Below are positions 22,330 through 33,559 of a DNA stretch of 64,000 bases, one piece after another. This DNA comes from Epiperipatus broadwayi (taxonomy: Eukaryota > Onychophora > Udeonychophora > Euonychophora > Peripatidae), in NCBI GenBank assembly GCA_028023455.1, contig JAQFVV010013359.1, positions 1 through 64,000 of the forward strand, written 5' to 3'. Position 1 is the first letter of the stretch. Every line of letters begins with the position of its first letter. The notes under the pieces were generated by a model. That model searched no databases. It had not been told where the DNA came from and saw only the letters and a program-made list of their open reading frames with translations. The translations under genes were made by a program, and so were the position numbers.

Positions 22330-23235
22330 TTTTGTATATATTTTTTTTATTTGTAAACTTTTTAATTTTAATTAATTAGATATTATTATATAATTGACTT
22401 AAGGATGAAAGTAAATTGTAGGTTTAGTGTCAATAGGGGTATCACACTTTTATCATTAGTAAAAAAGGCCTCATTATTATTTTTACAATCAGACCTTCTA
22501 TTTAATAACAGCTGTATACCATTTTCTAACCACTGTTGAATAACTAGTTGGATTGGCTGTTATATCTGTAAGCAATAAGCAAATTAAAGTTATATATTGA
22601 AACAAAAATATTGAAAATGGGCTTAAATGTGCCATCAAGGTAGCATGGAAAAATCTAATGGAAAACTACATAATTGCATATGGATTCCCAAATATGACTG
22701 CTTAATTTAAGTTATTAGAATTAAAAATTATGTAAAAATAGTTTCCATGCTGTGACAACTAGATGTGATAGGATCCAGTGAAAAAGATAAATTCGTTTTT
22801 GATCAAAAGGCTACATGTTGTAAGATTCTGGTTTTCAAGATGAATAAGATCTATTGTAGAGAAAAGAATGAAGAGAATGTAGGAGTTTTGTAATCTGTAG
22901 ATAAAATTAAATATAATAATGCTGTAAATATCGTTGTAAGTCCATGAAGAAAAGATTCTTGTAAAAGCACTGCAATAAGTGGTAAATTGATTGGGATAAA
23001 ATAGCTTTTCCAGAAATCTAATCAATATTCAGATGCAAACACCAATCGGTAATTGTGATGATTATGAAGTAGAAAATATTTAGAAAGGATGTGAAAAGAA
23101 ATATAAATTAGGGGTATGATAATAATAGGGAATTGGAATACCAAGATAAGATACTAAAAAGATGGTGTCATTGTTGGAGTTATGGATTGGAAATTAGAAA
23201 TGGATGATTTGAAAGATTGATATTTTTGTGCAGAT
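22330..23235. other. AT-rich spacer
   Basis: No gene or repeat was recognised. Confidence 0.4.
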
Positions 23236-23239
23236 TATA

Positions 23240-23320
23240 ATATGGCATAGGGAGTTGAGGGTTGTGTGAAAGTCTGAGTTTGAATCCCTTATATTACATT
23301 ATATATGTGCAGGTGTGTGT
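23240..23320 (+). repeat. Short decayed tail of repeat A
   Basis: GTGAAAGTCTGAGTTTGAAT followed by CCC matches the last 30 bases of repeat A, with a B-box-like GTTTGAATC. Upstream similarity fades quickly. Confidence 0.45.
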
Positions 23321-24119
23321 GAGCCTGTACAGTGTATTGATTTAAATATGGTAATAATGAAAATGTTTTAAACTTCAAAAGGAAAACATTTGCATATGAA
23401 AAGTTACAGGTGTTAAGAATAGATTTTCTTTAAATTATGTTTTAATTAAAGATAGATTTAAAAGCAATTTTAAAACTGCTGATATATATTTATAGACAGA
23501 GATTTGGATCACAATTTATAAAGTATTGGGAGAAAAGAAATTAATGTTTTAGGGGAAAAAACGGAGACAAGAAAAAAAATTGGTAATTGTTAAATTAAAG
23601 GGTGATATTAGAGATTAATTTTTAGAGATGTTGTATTATTAAAGTAAATTCAAATTGAAAATAGGAATTGTTCAAAAAAGCTTAAAGAAGTTGTAAGACA
23701 ATAAAATATAATGAATAAAATAATAACTACAAGATCAATGAATGTAAGATGACAAATATTTATAGATTTAACACTGATATGAGAAATGAAAAAGATAAAT
23801 CTAGGAATTACAAAGAAAAATTAGATTTGATTTAATTTATAATGGAATAAAACAATTTGGATAGAAAAAATGAAATAGCATGGATAAAAAATGATAAATT
23901 ATAAAATAAAAGCAAGAAAAAATAAATTTATATAAATAGAAATAACAAAGCCTTCATATTTAGTAAATGAAAAAGAAAGCCATATGGATACCAATTAAAT
24001 AAACTGTATAATAATGAAGAAAAAAGTTATAAAAGCTTTAATTTAGATGGAAATTTAAAAAATATAATTTTATTTAATTATTAAAATCTATGAAGTAAAA
24101 ATAATAGTTTGTTTTTAGT

Positions 24120-24375
24120 AATATGATTTATGATTCTCTAGAACACTAGAGAAAAAGTTAATTCAGTGAAGTATAAGGATTTTAGAATAATTAGTTTAAT
24201 CTTGATGTTACTAAAATGATATTGAAAGTCATGATTAAATGGAATTCTGATTGGTAAGCCATATTTCTATCTGAAAATCAGTTTAGATTTATAAAGATAT
24301 AGAAGATACAATTGGAATCATAAGAATAGTTGGCAATGCATTGATAATATACAATATGTTTTATGTACCTTAAAT
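24120..24375 (+). pseudogene. LINE reverse transcriptase fragment
   Basis: Frame hopping gives a stretch like FRIISLI followed by a weak KMILKVMIKWN and then LSENQFRFIKD with TIGIIRIVGNAL. This matches the YRPISL ... ENQFGFR ... AI..LR order of non-LTR reverse transcriptases. The frame is broken several times and no catalytic motif remains. A-rich sequence from 23380 to 24110 may be the rest of the copy, decayed beyond recognition. It is less like the RTE copy at 21.3-22.1 kb, which reads EQAGFKSGF at this place, so it may be another LINE group. Confidence 0.45.
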
Positions 24376-24399
24376 ATGCTAATATTTATGTTAGTAATA

Positions 24400-24820
24400 T
24401 GCTGTAGGCTACAGAAAGGAATTTGCTGTTCACTGAAAGGAGACCCTTTGATTCCTCTTGGAGACCTTAAAGGAACTGAGCAGGGCAAAATTCCTAAGGT
24501 CCGCTCCATATGTTCTTGTCATTGCAGCTGTTGTTACTATGTGATTATTTATATAGTATACAAACATGGATGGTCTGCTCACCAACAATCATTAGCCAGT
24601 ATGGTAAATTTATTGGCATTTTACCTCTGAATTTAAGATCAAGAAACACCATGGTCTTCTTAATGGCCTGATAGCTCTTAACTGTAATCAGTTGAATTTT
24701 TTTGAAGGCAGAATGAATGTGTATGTGTGAATGATTTTGTTTTCTAATAAATATTTACAAACATGACAGACAAAAATAAATCATGGCTCCTTTTGCTAGG
24801 AGGCTATAAAGTCATCAGCC
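24400..24820. other. Unassigned sequence before the RTE-like LINE
   Basis: Slightly richer in G+C than its surroundings, with overlapping short frames on both strands and no recognisable domain. It could be the LINE's leader or flanking host sequence. Confidence 0.3.
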
Positions 24821-26945
24821 AAGGTAGCAGTTGGCGGTTGATATTGTGGACCCAGGCTGCTATTTAACGATGGCTATTTTATTTAGGTACTTACAACTGC
24901 AGATCACTTTCAAGTGAAGGAAGATTGAAAGAATTGGAAGAACTGTCTCATTTTAAATTGGACATTATTGGTCTTTGTGAAATTAGAAGAAAAGTGAAAA
25001 GACAATTGATTTAAAAAGTGGATATGTATTGTATTGCAAAAGTACAAACATTGGAAATACAAGTGGAGTAGGATTCATTATAAATAAAAAGTGGAAGAAC
25101 AACTTTGTGGAAATTGATGATGTATTAGACAGAGTGGCAGTTATTCAACTTGATAACAGATAATTCAGGTTTAGGTAACAACAATTTCTTGTTGTGATGA
25201 CGAAATAAGATTTCTATTTAGATGTATAAAAGGCTTTTGATCAGACAAAACAACATTTTAAAATTGTCATAAGTAAACATGGTTATAGTGATTATTGATT
25301 AGTGAGATGTGAAGTACATGTTAATACACAACGAGAGAGACTAAAATTAGTAAGAAAAACAATATTCACAGTTGATATTTCTAACCTTCAGAAACATTCT
25401 AATGAATTTAAATTAGAATTTGCAAATGGTTTTCAAATATTAACAGATTTTGAATATGATTCAGATTTGAATGAAATCAATAGGAAGGTAAAATGATAGA
25501 TTTTTAAAAACTGCAACAAAGATAGCTGATACAAAAAAGGAAGGTGTATCTCCTACAAATATTATATCTTCTGAATTGCCCAGGATTTTAAATGAAGAAG
25601 TGAGACATGTAATTAAATTTATGAAGATGGTAAAAGCTCCTGGTAAAGAAACTGGAATCAAAATAGAAAAAAATTTGACAAATTTATATACCAAATGTTT
25701 AAATGATAAAGATGTACCAGATGATTAGAAGAATGCAATATTAATATTTTAAAAAAGGTGATAAAGAAGATATTAGAAATTATGTACCTATTAGTCTTTT
25801 ATTAGTTGTATATAAAATTTTTACCAAAATAATTACAACTCTTTTATAGTGAACTTTGGATTTTAACCAAACAAAAGAACAAGCTGGATTTAAAAGTGGT
25901 TTTAATACAGTGGATCATATCCAAGTATTGAGAGAAGTTATAGAAAAGATCAATGAATATGAAATGCCATTATGCTTTGGATTTGTAGATTATGAAAAGG
26001 CATTTGATTTATAAGCATTTTATTCAGTGCATATTCTGAAGAATATTTATAAAAATGTAACAGCAACAATTAGATTACATAATGATACTAAAAAAAATAA
26101 CATTGGTAAGTGTGCGATAGAATGACTCCAGTTTTGTAAGAAGTATTTTGTGGATTAAAATGGGAAGCTAAGGGAATAAAGGTAAATGGAGATTATTTAA
26201 GTCATCTAGATTTGGTAGATATATAGTTGTTTTGACCATTAATGCTTCAGAGCTTTAGAAAATGTTGCAAGAATTATCAGATGAAATTTAGGATCAAAGG
26301 TAGATGTTAAAAAGACTAAAGTAATGTTAAGTAGATTTTTTCAAAAGAAGAAAATAAAGGTTGATAATGATGAGTTAAAAGAAGTTAATAGCTACAAATA
26401 CCTTGGTCAGATACTATTACTGATGGAAACATAATGGATGAATTAATCATAGAATTAAACTTGGTTGGAATTCTTTTGGTAGAAATAATTTGATATTAAA
26501 ATGAAATATGCCTATGTATTTGAAAAGGAAGGTTTTTAATAAATATGTGTTATCAGTTCTTACTTAAGGATCTGAGACTTGGACACTTAACAGAAGAGCA
26601 GTACAGAGATTTCAGACCACTCAATAAATTATGGAGAAATGTATGTTTAGGAGTAATAAGAGATCAAAATGAAATACTCTGGTAAAAGAACAAGTATTAC
26701 TGATATCATTGAAAGAATTAAGATTTTGAATTGGAGTTGGGATGGACATATTATTAGAAGAGATGATAATAGATGAACAGTTGAAATCTTAAACTGGATT
26801 CCAAGTGATTGTAAAAGACCTAGAAAAAGACCATGTGTGAGAGGAATGAATGAAATAAGGAATTGTCTCAGGTGTGATGTGGAGAAAATATTGTTTAAAC
26901 TTGGAGAGTCTATCCTGCAGTGGTTGATAAGGGTTTAAAATGATG
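24820..26945 (+). mobile_element. RTE-like LINE copy, nearly full length but inactivated
   Basis: The endonuclease start reads LGTYNCRSLSSEGRLKELEE, then LDIIGLCEIRR with the catalytic Glu (about 24960). The endonuclease end is SDY/H-x-LVRCEVHVNTQRERLKL (25290-25345). RT follows: IRNYVPISLLL, KEQAGFKSGFNTVDHIQVLR, FGFVDYEKAFD. The catalytic FADD box is destroyed (read as FGRY, near 26210). The C-terminus is WSWDGHIIRRDDN, LNWIPSDCKRPRKRP. Many stops and frameshifts occur. It shares long stretches with the minus-strand copies at 21.3 and 33.6-36.2 kb. The family matches what databases often label as endonuclease-reverse transcriptase. Confidence 0.8.
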
Positions 26946-26949
26946 GTGA

Positions 26950-29510
26950 TGATGAATATGTGGTAAGCATGATGATACTAAATAAATGTTACATTTACTC
27001 TATTTTTTATGTTGAGTTGATCAGCATATCTGGGTGCCACCTGATGAATACTATCAGGAAATATTCCAAGAGTATACCATTTTTATACTCATTGATTAAT
27101 CTGATCAATGCATCACTCTCGATTTATAATGCCTGTATGAATCAAGGATTATGTGAATTATTCCTGGATGAAATAATCCATGAACATGATTTCATAATAT
27201 TTAAATGCATAATAATAGACAAAAATTTATTTATGGATTAAGATTCCAAATAATTTTTAGTATATACAAGTACTTAATTCTTTTCTCATGAAAACATAAT
27301 ACATTCCTTATTTAACATTTCTAAAGCATAAAACAAGGCAATATATTTAACCAAAGATTCTTTTTACATTATAATTTAAATTTTATTCCTTTTTAAATAA
27401 CTAACTCCTTGTCTATCATCCTCAATTTTTTGTAATAGGCAATATTTCATAAATAGTCTTTTCATGAGCACATGCAGAAAGATAAGTACACAACAACTTA
27501 TAGCATTTAAACATCCTCTACAAATGTCTAAGATTTATACTTAATCAAATTCTAAAATATTAATTATATAACATAATAACATGATCATATGATCAAGCAT
27601 TGATTGTTAACAAATACTTCATGCCTTTAATGCATCTAGGATCTGATTTAATGACTTTTAGAAATATCCAATTAGTTAATCACATTTAAATTCAAAGCCA
27701 TCATCACACATATATGCTTAAAACAAAGTTAATCTACCAGAAAATCTACAGTATAAATCTGGGTAAACAGATTACATAACTTACACATATCTTCATTAAA
27801 TAAGTAAGTCAGAGAAGTAATCTTTGGATTCTACCCTATATAAAACAGTATCTGTAATATTAATAATAATTCGTAAAGGTGATTGGTTTTTGGATTCTAC
27901 CCTTATAAATGATATTACTTTCTTAATCACTTTCATTCCTAAATGCTACTTTAAATATCAAAAATATACTTAACTATAACAATAATTCATAAATAACTAT
28001 TTATACAATAAAGTTCGTACATATAAAAGCATATTTTTGATTAATGCAAAGATCTAAATTTCTGTGCAAGGTAATACGTGATCACGTTTATAATAATAAA
28101 TTATAAGTTTCATTTGAAATTAAAATGATTGTAGCACTATTTTATTTTATTTCTTGGCCATTTCTCATATACATTAAATGTGTGCACACACCTTTATTTA
28201 TATATTCTAAGTGACTATTATCCTCTCTTGTTAAAATGTCTAAATTTGAGAATTCTAATTTAAAATATTATTATTGCATCTTTTATTTAAATTAAGACTT
28301 TTTATATATTTTATGGATCCTAATTATTGTATTTAAAAGCAGATAATCTGTAAAGATTTTTTTTTTAATTAATTTTTTAAAAAAGGAAAATTAATTAGGA
28401 GCAGCAAATGATTTGCCTCCAAAATTTCCTAAATAAAAATTAAATATTGAAAAAAAGTAATTATAGCATAAATCAAAAAGATGGCTTTTTTTAAAATTAG
28501 TCATAAACAAATCATCCATTTTCATATATATATATATGATTAACCATTAATATTAATCATTCAAATATATATATATATGAGATCAGAGCCAGTATATTAA
28601 AAGATTTTGACAATTTTGTAAACTATAAAAGTTTTTTTAAAAATAATTCAAGTAATTTATGTTCATCATATAACAGTAAAACGATTTCTTTCTAGGAATT
28701 CCTTGAGTAGCTTCACATGATGTTTCTATAGCTCATGCCTAAGGTTTCCATCATTCATATATATATACATTTTGGTGATAGAGCTAGAATGTCTACATAC
28801 AACTTGTTCTATGGTGATTTTTAATCTTGTTTGACTCATCATAATATAGTTCCAATTGCATTGAAAATTGAAACTTCTTTTAGTATAACATATTCAAGTT
28901 GCAATTATAGGCTTCAAGAAGATTTCAAGCAGTTGATGGCTGCTAACCAATGAGAGTTGTGTCAGCTACAATGCTTCTAGACAAGACCTTTTGAAGAAAA
29001 ACCCGTCTTTGTATATGCTCTGTGACCTCACTTGTTTTTTTTTTTCAAACCTTAAATCCCATAATTACTTTTAATTAACATTTTTTTCTATAATTATCTT
29101 CTTAATTAATTTTTTTTTTGTGGAGTAAAACTAAAGATTACAGTTTTTGATATAAATTAAAAAAACATTATTGTCTTTTACCAAAAATGCAACTGTCTAA
29201 AAATAAATAACATACAATTTTAATCTTTCTTAATTTCCTTTTTTATTATTATTTATTTTTAAATCAAAATGCAGATGTTTTAATTATCATATTTTTTAAC
29301 TTTTATTTTTGTAAAGATCCATTTCTACTTAGTCTATCATACTTAATTATGTCATTTTTTTTTATTAGTATGCTTAATTTTGTGTTGTAATTGAAATGAT
29401 ATAACACTTAATCAGTCATTCCAACATACATTATTTCAGAAATATTTCACCACTTCCTTTGTTTTGCTATAATATCTTATAATAGTTTTAACAAGGCTGT
29501 AAACCTTAGC
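26950..29510. other. AT-rich spacer
   Basis: No feature was recognised apart from AT dinucleotide runs near 28525, 28565 and 28760. The 93-residue frame at 26960-27241 has no recognisable motif. Confidence 0.4.
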
Positions 29511-29548
29511 AATGAGCGTCTGAAAAAATTGTCACTAGGGACCTCTGA

Positions 29549-29596
<48 letters not shown>

Positions 29597-29599
29597 CGT
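29511..29599. mobile_element. Very short insertion with an (AAT)n tail between 9-bp direct repeats
   Basis: AATGAGCGT occurs at 29511-29519 and again at 29591-29599. Between them lie about 30 bases of unique sequence and a TAA/AAT microsatellite of about 44 bases (29550-29593). A severely 5'-truncated LINE or SINE with a microsatellite tail and a target-site duplication would look like this. Confidence 0.4.
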
Positions 29600-30039
29600 T
29601 TAATAAAATTTATAATTATAATATCTTATATAAATGCAATGTATTCACTAAATTGCATTTATACATTATTTCAGTTAAATTTTTAGGTACATTCTCTTTT
29701 TTTCTTCTAATTCTAAATCTTTTAGAAATTAGCTTACTACATTAATTTTTATATATATTATATTTTTTAACTTTAGTTTTAAATTCTTCAATTATTAATA
29801 ATAAAACTATCCTATTACTGTACTCTCATTGTAAAATGTATTACAAAATATTTTTTGTTTATTATTCTTTAAAGAATTTCAAAACTACTCTTATTCTGCC
29901 TCACAATTACTATGATTCTCTTATGTGTAAGTTCACATGGATCAACCATGAAATGGATGAGACCTAGTTCACTATAGAGAGGAAAATAAGTTAATATTTG
30001 ATTTATCATATTGAAAAGGCATTTGAAAGAATAAATTGT

Positions 30040-30535
30040 TTTTATTTTTAGATATTACAAATTGAATATCTTTCAAAGTATTGTCCATTTGATGCAATGC
30101 ACTAGTCTAAACATGTTTTCCATTTTCTAAAGCAGTTCTGAAATTTGCAAAGTGATGTCTTTTAATGCCTCCTTCATTTTTTCTTCACCATTTCTAAGTC
30201 CCCTTTTTTTTGTAATTTCATTCAGGTGAATAAAAAGAAGTCACAAGGAGAAAGATTGAATGAATACAATTGATGGATAAGCTGAATCATGCTGCTTTTG
30301 ATTAAAAATTGTTTCAAACTCAAGGCTTTGTGCACTGGCCTGTTGTCTTGGTAAAGTTTGTACTTCATACTTTGTCACATCATGCAAATGTTTCAGAACT
30401 TGGAAATAAAATGCCAACTGACTATTACAAACAAATTCTGAGGGAACAATGCAATTTATGTCAAAAAAAAACAAAACATTAGCATTGTCTTGGCATTGGA
30501 CTTCACTCACCCTACTTTTTTGGGACATAAATGAA
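30040..30535 (-). pseudogene. Mariner-like transposase C-terminal half, frameshifted
   Basis: The main frame (30528-30241) starts with MSQKSRVSEVQ and has the mariner signature FFFDINCIVPSEFV with the second catalytic Asp. It continues with YFQVLKHLHDV and QQASAQS, a decayed form of the DNAPxHxA box, then IVFIQSFSL. A frameshift at about 30243 leads into CDFFLF, which carries the third Asp. After it follow KKRGLRNGEEKMKEALKDI and FRLVHCIKW, the usual C-terminal helices. The N-terminal DNA-binding half was not recognised upstream. The enzyme would cut and rejoin inverted-repeat ends. This copy is dead, with both box residues and frame lost. Confidence 0.75.
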
Positions 30536-31119
30536 TTTGAACTCTGTTATTAAACCATTCATAAACTTGTGTTTTTTCCAGAGCATCTTGCTTATAAACT
30601 GTTTCAAGTATTACAACCATTTCTCCTACCAATTTCTCTAACAGGCAATAGAATTTCATATTGTTCTAACTTTTTAACCATCACAAAATCAACAATAAAG
30701 TGAGATACACTTAATTGTGTTGCACCATGACTTTATTTTATGATGTCAGTTAGTAGACTAATGCAGAAAGGAGGGGTCCAGCAAGAGAGATCTAGCAGCA
30801 AAAATATGTATTACAACATGCTTACCCACCATAAAATTATTCCTGGGGGGAGGGGGGTATGAGTATTCCTTATACTAGAAATATATATAGAGAGAAATTT
30901 ATATTGAATTGGAAAATATTTATAAGAATAAATAATCTTTTTACAGAAGAAGTACAAGGCATGGATGCTCTCTACTTTCTTATTTGTTTAATAATTATTT
31001 AGGTGAATTATTAAATGATTTTTGTTTTGATAAAGTTGCAATTAATATTGGTGTGTTGACTTGCAGATAGAGGATAAGCTTGATAAAATGTTACATAGAA
31101 TTTGTAGAACTTATAGAAA

Positions 31120-31310
31120 GACTAAGTTCTTAATATAAACCAAGCACTGATTGTATATATGTGTGTGAGATTATGATTTGGGCCAACTAATGAGTGCTAG
31201 TTCTCTACTAAATACAAATATTGGGGATTGTACCTTTTTCATGTGTGTAGGAGTGGAGAATGAATAGACTGAAAAATCCTGAGTTCAAATCCTTGTAATT
31301 ACATATAAAA
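31120..31310 (+). repeat. Isolated decayed copy of repeat A
   Basis: AAACCAAGCACTGATTGTAT, the hammerhead region, and GAGTTCAAATCC occur in the same order and spacing as in the array at 20-21 kb. The ribozyme core is mutated at both boxes: CTAATGA for CTGATGA at 31187-31193 and TAAA for GAAA. The pairing strands CCAA (31183-31186) and TTGG (31221-31224) remain. Confidence 0.7.
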
Positions 31311-31905
31311 TAAATACAAATAAACTTAAACAATAATAAATGCATGAAGAAAAGACTGAGTAAGCAATGAATAGAAAGATGTAATTATTTGAGAAGTCAG
31401 TTAACTGATAATGTTATTAATGGGATTAGTAATAAAAATGAAAATGTGAACAATTAGAAAAAAATGATGAGAAAAGTTTGAAGATACTTGATGTATTAAT
31501 TTAGAAGTGAATGAAAAAGGTAAGCTTGAAAAATAAGATTAACACTGAAAAAGTCGTGAAAGAAATATATGGGGAAAAATATATTGTTTTTGAGGAAATT
31601 GTGGAGAAAGACTGATTTTAACTTGTACTTAAAAAATAAATTATTTTGGAAGGGTCTGTAGAGAATAAAAGGAAAAGAAATAGAACAAAAAGTTGTCTGT
31701 TGATTTCAAAAAGAGATATTGGTATAAGATTTTGAAAAATCAAGTAAGAGTCTTATAGAAGACCTAGTTTGATAATTTGGCAGTGAACTAATAACTTTAT
31801 TTGCAATATGATTATAAACAAACTGTGATAATAAAAGGTATTACATAAATTTTATAAATTAAAATGTATGTAATTATGTATAATACGTTTTTAATATTAA
31901 AGACT

Positions 31906-32176
31906 CCATAGCTATATTGCTTCCAGCTACACATTCTTTAAATACAGAAAAGCTTGAATTTCGCAGCCCATTCAAATGGAATACTGTTGAATATGTAAAG
32001 CTAACTGAAATCTATATAAAATATTGTTTTTATTATATTAGTGTTTGGGGAATAAAAGTGATTATTATTTAGTCTTTATAAGCATTTTTAACTAAGCATT
32101 TCGTTTTGAATGGGCTGCAAAATTCAAACTTCTTTATTTAATGGGGGAGTGTGGCTGAAAATAATATAGCTGTGGG
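31906..32176. mobile_element. MITE with terminal inverted repeats of about 70 bp
   Basis: The left arm (about 31907-31978) contains ATAGCTATATTGCTTCCAGC and GCAGCCCATTCAAA. The right arm (about 32104-32175) is its reverse complement with scattered changes (TTTGAATGGGCTGC and ATAATATAGCTGTG). The spacer of about 125 bases has no coding content. Superfamily and target duplication could not be fixed. Confidence 0.75.
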
Positions 32177-32684
32177 CATTTAAAATATTTTCTTTAGATT
32201 TCAACTAGTTTTAGGCATTGTTTCTATTTTTTAATATTATACTTATTTATTTGTAATCATATTATTATTACAACTATAGTATATATACTTCAGCTAGATG
32301 TAATTAAAGAGGATTTGAATTCAGAAGTCTGGGTTCAATCATTCTATTAATAAAAATATGATTGTAATTACTTATTCAAATGCAAATAATTAAATACATC
32401 TCTAATACTTTTTATATTAAATAATCATAATGAAATATACATCTCAATGATATAAAAGCTTACTAAAAAGTTTGATATTTTAAAACTGAGTGCTAGAATA
32501 AATGGTATTAAGCATTGTCAAACTATACCAACAATAATCAAATGTTATTACTTGAATAGCAGTAATTTTTGCTTAGTTACTTCACCTGTCTTTAGACAGA
32601 AAAATTAACATATTTATAATCATTATCAGTTTATGTACATTGCTTTAAAATTTTTTAAAAATACTTTTATACTACTTTCTAGAA

Positions 32685-33062
32685 TAGGGATTGGCAAATT
32701 GTGGCTGTTGATTCTAATCTTGTGGCTCTTTTTATCATGATAAACATAAACACATTTCTTTATTTCTCTTGTAATTTGTAAAGAAATGTTTAATTCAGCT
32801 TTATTATAGAGCAAATTATTGTATATGATGAATATTTAAATATTAGAATTTTCTGTATAAATCAACTCAAAATAATATTTTGGTTTTTATTTATTTATTT
32901 TTAAGAGAATTTTTAGTTTCTTTAGGATGTATACAGATTCTGTTATGTTCTATTACTAAAATAAATATTCTAATATATCCACAGCCATACAGAAATTCAT
33001 ATGTGGGGTAAGGAGATTTAAACTGAAATGGCTCTTTGTGTTCAAAAGTTTGCCGATTCCTA
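32685..33062. mobile_element. hAT-type MITE with perfect 8-bp target duplication
   Basis: Terminal inverted repeats TAGGGATTGGCAAA (left) and TTTGCCGATTCCTA (right) agree with the hAT pattern of many animals. The subterminal GTGGCTCTTT on the left has its counterpart, in direct orientation, GGCTCTTTGTG near the right end. The flanks carry identical TTCTAGAA at 32677-32684 and 33063-33070, an 8-base duplication that fits the hAT consensus (T at 2, A at 7). The 378-bp interior has no coding frame, so it is non-autonomous and needed a hAT transposase supplied elsewhere. Confidence 0.9.
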
Positions 33063-33120
33063 TTCTAGAAAATTAAAATGTAATGTAATTTAAAATTTAT
33101 TAGACTTTTTTTTTTTCCAG

Positions 33121-33144
33121 ATTCCGATAATTCGCATATTGTGG
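33121..33144 (+). CDS. Candidate 24-nt microexon
   Basis: A run of 12 T and CCAG ends at 33120, giving a strong 3' splice site. The next 24 bases (ATTCCGATAATTCGCATATT plus GTGG) end at a near-consensus 5' splice site, GTAAGTAT, at 33145. The length is a multiple of three. Read in phase 1, the phase of the exon pair at 54.26-54.61 kb, it gives SDNSHIV with no stop. It may belong to the same plus-strand gene, but 21 kb separate them and no exon between was found. Chance splice signals are possible. Confidence 0.35.
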
Positions 33145-33559
33145 GTAAGTATAAATGAAAGCTGCCTCCCCCCCATAGTTTTTATCTTATTTTATTCCAA
33201 ATATCTTTGACATTATTTTATAATTTTTTGTTTTTAGTTTTTGTTCTATCATATATTACATAGTAATTTGTTTATTTTTTCTTCTTAGGGATTTTTGTTT
33301 GAGTAAATTTTATTTACAAAAAAAAAAAAAAGGATTGTTTTTCAAATATTCACAGATTTTAGAATTTATCCTGCATTAAATATAAATGTCTGTTTCTCTG
33401 TGTGTATATATATATAAATGCATACACTAAGTATAATAAAATTGACAAATCCACTTGACAAATATTTGTAATCAATCAAATCTTACAGAATTGTACCATA
33501 ATCCTCTAAGTTTGTTATATAATTGGAACTATCACTCAATAAAGGAGATTGTGTTTGGA

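Noticed and set aside
30840-30860. G-rich run GGGGGGAGGGGGG as a quadruplex
   Set aside because: Only two G runs are present. A four-run fold inside them would have loops too short to be convincing.
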